Made by a program: the position numbers and the translations under genes
Shown: positions 8,311 through 15,519 of the stretch, piece after piece
Layout: each line of letters starts with the position of its first letter
Numbering within the stretch: position 1 is the first letter of the stretch
Notes under the pieces: model-generated
Database searches by the model: none
What the model was told of the DNA's origin: nothing
Seen by the model: only the letters and a program-made list of their open reading frames with translations
Assembly (NCBI GenBank): GCA_017557535.1
Contig: JAFYYM010000030.1
Span: forward strand, 1-52,862
Direction: 5' to 3'
Origin: Bacteroidales bacterium
GTDB taxonomy: Bacteria; Bacteroidota; Bacteroidia; Bacteroidales; UBA932
DNA length: 52,862 nt

Positions 8311-9126
8311 CTATAAGTCAGGGTTGCTGTAACAGTAAATGCACCTACCATAGCAGCGCTGTGGAGGCCAGCCACCAAGGTTAAGGTCGAAGCAGCAACC
8401 ACAGAGTTCTCGCCCAAGATGTGATTTCTTCTCATGGATGAGCTTCCTGCCAGTCGGGTGCAATTCCTCCAGACGGTCAGCGTCAAGACAATGGCTGGTC
8501 GGCAGTCCAGGGACGGCACAAGCGGCGATTTTCACTCCATACTTGGCAGCTACCGCCTTCATCCGTTCGGCAATCTGGAGTCTTTCGGCTGTATCGGGCG
8601 CGTCTAGCGTCCAGCCTCTCTTACGAAACCTTGCCACCACCTTCTTAAACTGCTCATTTTCAGCGAAACTGGTAGTGAAGTCCTCAATGCCAAGCCGGGT
8701 GCAAGCCGCCATGACGGGTTCGAACATGTCATAATTGCTATGGACAACACCGTCAGCGTCCTTGTAACGAAGCTGCGGATCAATTCTCAACTTAATCCGA
8801 CGGATATCACCGAGGAATTCGGCGACCGAGGGAATGGCTGCTACGGCATCTTCCCAGGCAGGAACCCCAGGTTCGATTTCGGTACCGCCCATGCCCGTGA
8901 TCGTAAGCTGAAGGCAAATCTGAACGCCCTGATCCTGGATGTCCATCAAGAAGGAATGCAACGGTTCACGGAAAAGAGATTTTGGATACTTTGTCCAAAT
9001 CATGAGGGTGTGTGGGTTCCAGCCCCTCGAGACGGCATTATTGTAATAATCAATGAGCACCTCGGGGTACCACATTGCCAGATCGACGAGGCGGCTGGCG
9101 GTTAAAACAATTGGTTCTTTTTTCAT
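8311..9126 (-). CDS. DUF1848 family protein with C-terminal radical-SAM-like cysteine cluster
   Basis: The protein opens like DUF1848 members (VLTASRLVDLAMWYPE). Its last 30 residues hold a CxCC (Cys242, 244, 245) followed by CYGRCIYCY (Cys258, 262, 265), the CxxxCxxC spacing of radical SAM iron-sulfur clusters, unusually placed at the C-terminus, as is typical of DUF1848. A TIM-barrel-like body (WTKYPKSLF, KLRIDPQLRY, KIAACAVPG) lies between. The reaction is unknown for the family. It is directly followed upstream in the operon by a second radical SAM gene, so the two may modify the same substrate. Confidence 0.8.
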   Translation of the reverse strand: MKKEPIVLTASRLVDLAMWYPEVLIDYYNNAVSRGWNPHTLMIWTKYPKSLFREPLHSFLMDIQDQGVQICLQLTITGMGGTEIEPGVPAWEDAVAAIPSVAEFLGDIRRIKLRIDPQLRYKDADGVVHSNYDMFEPVMAACTRLGIEDFTTSFAENEQFKKVVARFRKRGWTLDAPDTAERLQIAERMKAVAAKYGVKIAACAVPGLPTSHCLDADRLEELHPTGRKLIHEKKSHLGRELCGCCFDLNLGGWPPQRCYGRCIYCYSNPDL

Positions 9127-9142
9127 AAATATTGAAATCTAT

Positions 9143-9166
9143 GGAAGCGGGCATGCACCCGCTTCC
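9143..9166. promoter_or_regulatory. Intergenic stem-loop 3 of 4
   Basis: GGAAGCGGG (9143-9151) and CCCGCTTCC (9158-9166) form a perfect 9-bp stem around loop CATGCA. It sits 16 nt before the start at 9126 and 11 nt after the preceding stop. A terminator is unlikely because no T-run follows. Confidence 0.7.
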
Positions 9167-9177
9167 GGGTTAGCGTA

Positions 9178-10116
9178 TTAAGGTCTGAAATTGGCATCGA
9201 CGAAGTTTTCTCCAAAGGAATCGCGTTCACGCCCAATGAGGTCTATGATGCTATCCTTCAGATAGATACATGGCTTCTCAGGGAGTGCGGCAAGGTCACC
9301 GACGAACCTCAAGACCTCCTCCTTGTCGTATTTCCGATGAGATTCCAGACCTACTTTGAACAGGTCGACGACGCCGATACACTCCTTGACGATGGATAAG
9401 CTCGCCTCGATGTCAATGACCGGTTCGATGCTGGTGAAGGTCCTGAAACCCTCGTCATGAAGCCTCCGAAGCGCCACTAAACGCTCCTTATTCGGAGAAG
9501 CCTTCTGTTCAAGGTCATCTCGTCCTGTCAGGGTGAAACCAATGGCCAGATACTCCTTCGTCTCGGGGATGGATAGCAGGTCTTCCCAGATATCCGACTC
9601 CATCCAGCCCGTCATCTTGGTGAGAAAGTGGATGGGGACATGAAGTTTGACAGTCTCGGCGATGACGGCGGCAAATAGATGGAACGTCTCCGGCAGCCCC
9701 GGGTCCGTCGTGAAGGTGAAGAAGAGGCCGTCCCGAAGTATTTCAGGTCGGACCACTCCTCCCGTTCCCCCAAAGAGTTCGTTGAAGAAGATCTCGACAG
9801 CGTCAGCCTCAGATTTGAGTCCCTTCTTCAGTTTAACGATGCTCCCGCCCAGTGTGCCTGATGTCGGGCCTATCTTGAGGTAGCAGTAAATACAGCCGTT
9901 GGGACAGCCGACGTAAAACCCGGCTGCAACCTTGCTATACTCGGCGGCCGCCCCTGCCGGTCGGTAGATGGCAGTAGAACTACAAATGGATTTCAGTCCA
10001 CGCTTCAGCGACTCCCGAAGCTTGTGAAGGGCAACACAAGCCCTTGCCACCTCTTTGAGTGCCAGGTACTTAGCATATTTCCAGGCCGATTTGCCCGTAG
10101 CCGTAACCTTGCTCAT
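9178..10116 (-). CDS. Radical SAM protein, spore photoproduct lyase-like
   Basis: The 312-aa protein carries CPNGCIYCY at residues 71-79, a canonical radical SAM CxxxCxxC motif that binds a 4Fe-4S cluster and cleaves S-adenosylmethionine. Downstream come TFTTDPGLPE, a segment like the spore photoproduct lyase family (SxxTDxxxPxE), HFLTKMTGW and FTSIEPVID, as in SPL-like and DUF5131-like radical SAM enzymes found in phages. Its substrate cannot be told. A DNA-repair or base-modification role is plausible because DGQHR and SNF2 genes lie upstream in the same direction, but that is inference. Confidence 0.8.
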   Translation of the reverse strand: MSKVTATGKSAWKYAKYLALKEVARACVALHKLRESLKRGLKSICSSTAIYRPAGAAAEYSKVAAGFYVGCPNGCIYCYLKIGPTSGTLGGSIVKLKKGLKSEADAVEIFFNELFGGTGGVVRPEILRDGLFFTFTTDPGLPETFHLFAAVIAETVKLHVPIHFLTKMTGWMESDIWEDLLSIPETKEYLAIGFTLTGRDDLEQKASPNKERLVALRRLHDEGFRTFTSIEPVIDIEASLSIVKECIGVVDLFKVGLESHRKYDKEEVLRFVGDLAALPEKPCIYLKDSIIDLIGRERDSFGENFVDANFRP

Positions 10117-10118
10117 AC

Positions 10119-10469
10119 CTATGCCGCCCTATTCGATTTCCATAAATGGCGACCGAGAATCACCGCTCCAGCTAGAAGGCCAGCGCCCAGGCACCATTTC
10201 CAGATATTACCGCCCTTCTTTCCTGCGGTGGACTGACTGGTGGCCGCAGCTGGCTGCTGCTTCGTGGCCGTCTCTACTGCCGCGTCCTCGGGGTGAGCCG
10301 GAGCAACGGGGACTGGTTGCGTCACGACGAATACAACGTTGTCAACCTTCCCTTCCCCACTGACGGAGACAGACAAGTGCTGGGCATTGTCGCTGTCCGG
10401 ATAATAGCCAGTGAGGCTCTTGCAGTACTGATTCCAATAATGTCGATCAGATCTTTTATATCTTTTCAT
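10119..10469 (-). CDS. Hypothetical protein with C-terminal membrane anchor
   Basis: The 116-aa protein has a basic N-terminus (MKRYKRSDRHYW), a Pro/Ala/Gln/Thr-rich linker (about residues 50-85) and one hydrophobic helix near the C-terminus (WCLGAGLLAGAVILG, about 92-106) followed by basic residues. It is therefore probably a tail-anchored inner-membrane protein. I recognise no family. It ends 2 bp before the radical SAM gene, so the two are likely translated together. A stem-loop precedes its start by 15 nt. Confidence 0.65.
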   Translation of the reverse strand: MKRYKRSDRHYWNQYCKSLTGYYPDSDNAQHLSVSVSGEGKVDNVVFVVTQPVPVAPAHPEDAAVETATKQQPAAATSQSTAGKKGGNIWKWCLGAGLLAGAVILGRHLWKSNRAA

Positions 10470-10484
10470 ATTGCGTTAGTTTGT

Positions 10485-10506
10485 GGGCCCGACCGCCGCC
10501 GGGCCC
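10485..10506. promoter_or_regulatory. Intergenic stem-loop 4 of 4
   Basis: GGGCCCG (10485-10491) and CGGGCCC (10500-10506) form a perfect 7-bp G+C stem with an 8-nt loop. It sits 15 nt before the start at 10469 and 13 nt after the preceding stop, the same geometry as the three others. Confidence 0.65.
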
Positions 10507-10519
10507 GGTTAAACCTAAA

Positions 10520-12028
10520 CTACTCGTCCTCCACTTCGTCAACCTTGACCTTGGCGTCCTTTACGACCTTTTCAGCCATTTTGAGCGCCATCTTCTTCTC
10601 CTCTTCGGCCTTCTTCGTCGCTTCCTTCGTGGCCTTCTCCTCCTTCTCCATCCGGCGTTGAGCCAGAAGGATCTCGGGGCGCGCCTGCTTCAATTTGGCA
10701 GACTCGGCGCTGGCACCCAGCTCTTTCTTCTTGGCAGCGATCTTCTCGTCAGCATCTTTCACGACCTTGGCGATGTCCTCCTTGTGCTCCTCGCAGAAGG
10801 AATCGTACTCGTCCTTGAAAAAGGCCTTCAACTGTCCGAGGTTGTTGTCCTTGATGAGGCTGACGATCTTCGCGACCTTCTCGTTGGGGAAGGTTACCAG
10901 CATGGCCACCATGTTGTTCCGGAAGAAAGCGCGATCCGTATCGCTTTTACTCCCATACACCTCGACGATGGCATCAATCATGGGTAACTTCTTAGCCTCG
11001 GGGGTGTCGCTCATGACCCGCACCGCGTAAGCCAGGTCCTTGCCGCGTGCCCTGTCAGCCGGGTTCGACACGATGCCCTCCTTCCCTTCAGACAGAGACT
11101 TCTTCGTATTCCTGTCTGTTTTGAAGGTGAGGTACTTCTCGGCGGTCTTAGCTGTGATTCCAAGGCACTTCACGAGGTCGTCGCGATCATTGTAGAAGTC
11201 CGCTTTGATGATTCCGCGCTCGATGTTACTGTGCTCCAGGTCTCCCTTCGTCCAGTTCTTGTTCACGTAGTTCTGGATCCGGACGGATTTCGACAGGTCC
11301 TTCCCGGTGTACGGCTCGAAGACCAGGTCCACGTCCACCTCGGCGTCGTCAAGGCAGCAGAATACCCGGTGCTGTCCGTCATCCACATACACGCACTTGT
11401 CCAGGATCTCGGCCGGGGTGTCGAGCGTAATCTCCACACCCGTATCGAAGCGGAAGAAGTGCAGCCGATCCTTCTCGTCGACGTTCGCCGCCTGATACTC
11501 CAAGATATCACGTAGACGAATCACCGTGGCCGGGTTCTCGAAGCTTTTGCGCGCGGATTCCTTCGCGGATGCCAGGAGGCGCTTGACCTGGGCGTTGTCA
11601 ATCTGCCGGTTCACATTGCTGTAAACCATCACGACGCCCTCCTTCGCGGCCTCCCGGTACGAGATGCGGATCACCAGGCGCTTCTGGATGGATTTCGGTA
11701 GGAAGCTGACCAAGGTGACAAGTGTTGCAAGATTCTCAACGTTCAGAAGGAAGGCGAGCTTCTCTTCATCGGTGAGTTCAGTAGTACCGTCCTCCGCATG
11801 CGCGGTGGACTCGGTGGTGTCAGCCCCGGCACTCGGGGCCGGATTCTCAGCGTGGGCCTGCTCGTTGACTGGCCCACCGCTCTTCGAGGCAGCATCTCTC
11901 GTCTGCTCCTCGGGCGTGTTCTCGGAAAACATTTCGTTCTCGTTGTGTTGTTTAACATTCCCCGTCTCGGCGTTGGGATCGGGGGTGAGGTTCTTGTTCA
12001 GATCCTCAGGTTTTTTTGTATCAGCCAT
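10520..12028 (-). CDS. DGQHR-domain (ParB/DndB-like) protein with coiled-coil tail
   Basis: From the ATG at 12028 (502 aa) the protein has a low-complexity acidic N-terminus of about 85 residues, then a ParB/sulfiredoxin-like domain with the diagnostic DDGQHR at 216-221, the motif of DndB and related DGQHR proteins, which act on or regulate DNA modification. Residues from about 390 onward are a long charged coiled coil (AEKVVKDAKVKVDEVEDE). I chose 12028 because a longer frame (to 12106) would cover the promoter box at 12079-12086. No dndACDE genes are nearby, so it is not part of a standard phosphorothioation cluster. Expression is probably controlled by the half-site array at 12129-12175. 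Confidence 0.75.
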   Translation of the reverse strand: MADTKKPEDLNKNLTPDPNAETGNVKQHNENEMFSENTPEEQTRDAASKSGGPVNEQAHAENPAPSAGADTTESTAHAEDGTTELTDEEKLAFLLNVENLATLVTLVSFLPKSIQKRLVIRISYREAAKEGVVMVYSNVNRQIDNAQVKRLLASAKESARKSFENPATVIRLRDILEYQAANVDEKDRLHFFRFDTGVEITLDTPAEILDKCVYVDDGQHRVFCCLDDAEVDVDLVFEPYTGKDLSKSVRIQNYVNKNWTKGDLEHSNIERGIIKADFYNDRDDLVKCLGITAKTAEKYLTFKTDRNTKKSLSEGKEGIVSNPADRARGKDLAYAVRVMSDTPEAKKLPMIDAIVEVYGSKSDTDRAFFRNNMVAMLVTFPNEKVAKIVSLIKDNNLGQLKAFFKDEYDSFCEEHKEDIAKVVKDADEKIAAKKKELGASAESAKLKQARPEILLAQRRMEKEEKATKEATKKAEEEKKMALKMAEKVVKDAKVKVDEVEDE

Positions 12029-12078
12029 AGGCTTTACAGCTTTAAGTTTCGAACTGAGACCGTCCCAGTTTCCGGATG

Positions 12079-12086
12079 CAAAAATA
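12079..12086 (-). promoter_or_regulatory. Promoter -7 box of the DGQHR gene
   Basis: TATTTTTG on the minus strand matches TAnnTTTG. A TTG lies 17 bp further upstream (12106-12104). The surrounding GGATGCAAAAATAC (12074-12087) is repeated exactly at the SNF2 gene promoter (15322-15335). Confidence 0.65.
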
Positions 12087-12128
12087 CTAATTAATTTTTG
12101 TTGCAACTAATTGTAAATCAATTGATTA

Positions 12129-12175
12129 CTATCATCTCTCTATCAAGAAACTATCACTTGATAGACTGCTGATAG
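12129..12175. promoter_or_regulatory. Operator-like array of CTATCA/TGATAG half-sites at 11-bp steps
   Basis: CTATCA occurs at 12129, 12140 and 12151, then TGATAG at 12159 and 12170. Each like pair is 11 bp apart, so all sites face the same side of the helix; the central pair forms CTATCA-N2-TGATAG. It lies about 45-90 bp upstream of the DGQHR promoter box. This is the layout of a cooperative operator or a small centromere. The protein that binds is unknown; the XRE regulator and the DGQHR protein are the nearest candidates. Confidence 0.65.
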
Positions 12176-12178
12176 TCA

Positions 12179-12206
12179 TGAAAAAACCGCCCGGTTAGGG
12201 GCGGTT
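12179..12206 (-). terminator. Terminator overlapping the SNF2 gene stop codon
   Basis: AACCGCC and GGCGGTT form a stem followed on the minus strand by six or more T. The SNF2 stop codon (TAA, 12197-12195) lies in the loop, so coding and termination signals overlap. Confidence 0.8.
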
Positions 12207-15200
12207 CTCAATGGTATCGTCAACGTGAATCAGGCTGAGTAATAGTAGCCGTGTTTCGACCTGTACTTCGCCTGGCGTGATCAGCGCCATGCGTTCCTCC
12301 ATCTCGGTCTGGGCATCGCGAATGTTCTCCAGGGTCACGTGGATGGCGCCAAGGAGACATCTACGCTCCTTCAAGGTAAGGAACCAGTTATGCTTAATCA
12401 CATGTTCCCACAAATCAATAGCACGCTGCCTGTTATGGATGATGGCTTCGTAGTATTCTCGCGTTCGGGCCGTACGGCGCTCAGCGGCCGCCTGCGAAGC
12501 ACTGACCAGCTCAAGGCGCCTGGTTTCAGCTTCATTTCCAACATACTCCTCGAGGTCACTCCGCATTTGAGCCAGGACATCCGCGGCGAGGAACCGCTCG
12601 TCGGCTTTGCGGTCCTGGGCCACTCCCTGGGTCCACCTGTAAAAATCTTCTGCCACTTTCTGGTCAGGGATGACCACGCCCACTTGGGCATCGTAAAGAA
12701 CAGGGAATAACTCCGTGCTGGTCTTGGTAACGCCGTGGACATCGCGCTTGGTCACGATTTCATACTGGGCAAGGAAGTAATCACCACGGACCGGGCCATA
12801 CGGGAGAGAAAAGCTGAAGGTCTCCTGCCGCGTCTTGCCGGTGCGCTCGTTGTAGGAAACACAGGCTGCTATGAGGGGATGGAACATATTGACGAAAACT
12901 AAGTCACGGTTGGCGAATGCCACCTCCTGATCGAAAGTCAGGGTAACGGGATACTTCCTTTTGATGTCAGAAATGAAATCGGAGAACATTTTTACATTGT
13001 CGTCACCGGCTGGCTGATTATCGAGGAGAAAGTCCACAAGCGCCGTCGACCGGCCCATCGGCAGGTGAATACGGCAGGTCCCGTCCTCCCTGTCCTCCAA
13101 GATGCTGCCAGGAATAGCGACCGTCAACACATCCTCAAGGTACATTCGAAGTTGCTCACTGCCCAAGGATGAACGGCCTGTCAGAATCTGGTTTATCTTG
13201 TCACAACAATACGAATCATAGGTGAGCGTCTCCTCCAAGTCTTCATTCAACAGGCGGGCACCCTGTTGCCGACTTTCGCAGGCAATGGCAACTTCGCCGA
13301 TTTTGCGAAGGACATCTTCATCGGTCAGCTCCCCTCGGTAATACTGGTCCTCATACTGCTGCAAGGCCGCGAAGCGCAAGGAATAGTAAGAACTAAGTGG
13401 CATATCCAAGATTTCCTCCAATTCACCGATATTCCATTCGAACATCCCAATTCTCTGAAACAAACGAGAATAGATGTGCTCTTGGATGGACCCTCGCATT
13501 ACCATATTATATATATGGACGATCGGCGCCTTCTGGCCGAAACGGTCCAACCTGCCGATTCGCTGTTCCACCACCATCGGATTCCAAGGAAGATCGAAGT
13601 TCACAATGGATGAGCAGAACTCCAGATCCAGGCCTTCGCCAGCGACCTCCGAAGCCAGGAGCACGTGGATATTGGGGTTTTTCCGAAACTGACCGATGAC
13701 CTCGTCCCGATTGTCAACACCTCCATGAACGATGAGACAGTTGTATCCCTGCCTACGGAGACGGATCCGTAGATATTCAAGTGTTTTCCGGAAGATTGCA
13801 AAAACGACCACCTTTCTTTGGCCGCCAGTTTTGACGCGACCTTCAATTAGCTCCACGAGACAGTCGACCTTTGAATCGACACTTGCAACGAAAGCATCGA
13901 CACCTTTCTCAAGATCATCCTCCGTGCTCAAGTAGGCATGGACGCTGCTGGCGAGTTGCCGCCGGATCTGCATCAAGCCCATACGCTGCCCTGGGGACAG
14001 TGCCTCCAATTGTGCCATTAGATTCGCACTAGGAACGAACTTCGTCGGCGAAAGGTTTTCCTTGAGGTATTTCCCAATGACCTCTTTTTCAAGCAGAGTT
14101 TCCTCTGCCGTTGGGATAACCTCGACTATATGGGCCTTGCGCTCCGGCTTTGTCGTGGATGTGTTGACCTCCCTCTTCCGGGTGCGGGTGAAAATGTCGT
14201 TCGTCTGGCTGATGGATTCAAGGCGTTTAAGGATTGTGGCTCTGGTCGCCGGCGTATCGCTGCCGTCAAGAAGCTTAATTATCTCATCATAGAGTGGATT
14301 CCCGGAATAAATCTGAGAGATTGTTTCCGTTTTACTGAGTGAGATGCTCGCCGACTCATCACGATACAAAACCTTGACCTCGTAGCTTTCCAACCATTCT
14401 ATAATTTCGGAAAACGGTGTCTTGTTGTTTACCTTCGTCGCAGCAACAATGAAAGGCCGGGTCTCCATGAGCAGGTTCAAGAAAGCATTGTAGTCCTCAA
14501 ACCGGTCTGGATCGAGGAGGTGAAGAAGGTTATAGTAATCCCCCGTCCCGGTCATCATGGGAGTGGCGGTAAGGAACACAGCCGCATCCGCCCTGCTCAT
14601 GACAATCTCGGCGCCCTTGTAGGTCAGGGTATTGCCGTTCCTCATCCGATGCGCCTCATCGCAGACGACCAGGCTGAAGCGAGTCTTGTGCCCAACCAGG
14701 TAGTCCACGAGATTGACGGGGGCGTCGGTGTCGTACTCATGCTTGCTGTCGTAATCCTTCCGCCTCCGGATGCGCTCATAATTGATGATGGCGCGAACGT
14801 GGCCGTCATTGCGATCAAGGTCGAGGAATAGGTCGGAGATCTTTGCATATATCTTGAACTCCAACGCGAACTTATCTCGCATCTCCTTCTGCCACTTCGG
14901 TTGCAGCGACTTCGGGCTGACAAGGAGGACATTGCCAAGTTCGCCGCGCGCCCTAAGCTCCTGCATAATGTAACCGGCCTCGATGGTTTTCCCAAGGCCC
15001 ACTTCGTCAGCGACAAGCATCCGTCGGTTTGGGGAGTTCAAGAACTTCACCAGGGGTTTGAACTGGTAGGTCTGGAACATAGTCCGCGATGCCGTCAAAG
15101 AGGAAATCGTCGAGTTGTTTGAGCTCACGATCTTGTTGGTGGTGTCCACCCGGGTATAGTCAGCGTAGGTGCCGAATATGCCCTGGGTACAGTCATCGAA

Positions 15201-15266
15201 GGCAAGAGACTTTGTAACCGCCTCGCTTTCCGTAGGTGGGTTGTTCTGATTGTCTGTTTCTTCCAT
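12195..15266 (-). CDS. SNF2/RapA-type DEAH helicase
   Basis: The 1023-aa protein has all main SNF2 motifs: Q-like FQTYQFKPL, Walker A DEVGLGKTIEAGYI (87-100), DEAH (203-206), LTATP, and in the second RecA domain VVFAIFRKTLEYL, ASEVAGEGLDLEF and QRIGRLDRFGQ. It is an ATP-driven DNA translocase of the HepA/RapA group. The C-terminal 350 residues are a family-specific extension. A DrmD-like role was considered, but no drmA or drmB gene is present. Its promoter region is a sister of that of the DGQHR gene next to it, which suggests joint control and a shared pathway. Confidence 0.88.
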   Translation of the reverse strand: MEETDNQNNPPTESEAVTKSLAFDDCTQGIFGTYADYTRVDTTNKIVSSNNSTISSLTASRTMFQTYQFKPLVKFLNSPNRRMLVADEVGLGKTIEAGYIMQELRARGELGNVLLVSPKSLQPKWQKEMRDKFALEFKIYAKISDLFLDLDRNDGHVRAIINYERIRRRKDYDSKHEYDTDAPVNLVDYLVGHKTRFSLVVCDEAHRMRNGNTLTYKGAEIVMSRADAAVFLTATPMMTGTGDYYNLLHLLDPDRFEDYNAFLNLLMETRPFIVAATKVNNKTPFSEIIEWLESYEVKVLYRDESASISLSKTETISQIYSGNPLYDEIIKLLDGSDTPATRATILKRLESISQTNDIFTRTRKREVNTSTTKPERKAHIVEVIPTAEETLLEKEVIGKYLKENLSPTKFVPSANLMAQLEALSPGQRMGLMQIRRQLASSVHAYLSTEDDLEKGVDAFVASVDSKVDCLVELIEGRVKTGGQRKVVVFAIFRKTLEYLRIRLRRQGYNCLIVHGGVDNRDEVIGQFRKNPNIHVLLASEVAGEGLDLEFCSSIVNFDLPWNPMVVEQRIGRLDRFGQKAPIVHIYNMVMRGSIQEHIYSRLFQRIGMFEWNIGELEEILDMPLSSYYSLRFAALQQYEDQYYRGELTDEDVLRKIGEVAIACESRQQGARLLNEDLEETLTYDSYCCDKINQILTGRSSLGSEQLRMYLEDVLTVAIPGSILEDREDGTCRIHLPMGRSTALVDFLLDNQPAGDDNVKMFSDFISDIKRKYPVTLTFDQEVAFANRDLVFVNMFHPLIAACVSYNERTGKTRQETFSFSLPYGPVRGDYFLAQYEIVTKRDVHGVTKTSTELFPVLYDAQVGVVIPDQKVAEDFYRWTQGVAQDRKADERFLAADVLAQMRSDLEEYVGNEAETRRLELVSASQAAAERRTARTREYYEAIIHNRQRAIDLWEHVIKHNWFLTLKERRCLLGAIHVTLENIRDAQTEMEERMALITPGEVQVETRLLLLSLIHVDDTIENRP

Positions 15267-15326
15267 ACGCTTTTATTATATAAGGTATTACTTTTCACTC
15301 GCCGTACTTCGCAGAATCCGGGGATG

Positions 15327-15334
15327 CAAAAATA
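15327..15334 (-). promoter_or_regulatory. Promoter -7 box of the SNF2 gene
   Basis: TATTTTTG on the minus strand lies within GGATGCAAAAATAC, identical to the block before the DGQHR gene. A TAAAT motif follows exactly 26 bp beyond in both regions. No good -33 TTTG is visible. Confidence 0.6.
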
Positions 15335-15387
15335 CAACCTTTCCCCCATATAAACCAGCGTAAATAATTGATTATAAGAACTTTATA

Positions 15388-15434
15388 ATATCAAACAACC
15401 ACCAAAAGACTATCTACTAACTATCATGTGATAG
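15388..15434. promoter_or_regulatory. Second phased half-site array upstream of the SNF2 gene
   Basis: ATATCA (15388), CTATCT (15410) and CTATCA (15421) are spaced 22 and 11 bp, and CTATCA-N2-TGATAG (15421-15434) repeats the central palindrome of the 12129-12175 array. The flanking half-sites are less perfect. The shared arrangement suggests one regulator for both genes. Confidence 0.55.
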
Positions 15435-15450
15435 TTGGGAAATGAATACG

Positions 15451-15474
15451 AAAAACCGCCCTGATTTAGGGCGG
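15451..15474 (-). terminator. Terminator after the 15520-16944 gene
   Basis: ACCGCCCT and AGGGCGGT pair around a short loop, followed on the minus strand by T's. It is nearly the same hairpin as at 12179-12206. Confidence 0.8.
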
Positions 15475-15519
15475 TCAATAAATAGTATAGTAATAAGTGA
15501 TTAATACGTCTTGATTCGT

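Noticed and set aside
10520-12028. Dnd/Ssp phosphorothioation operon because of the DGQHR motif.
   Set aside because: No cysteine desulfurase, DndC/D/E or Ssp-like gene is adjacent; only the DGQHR domain is shared.
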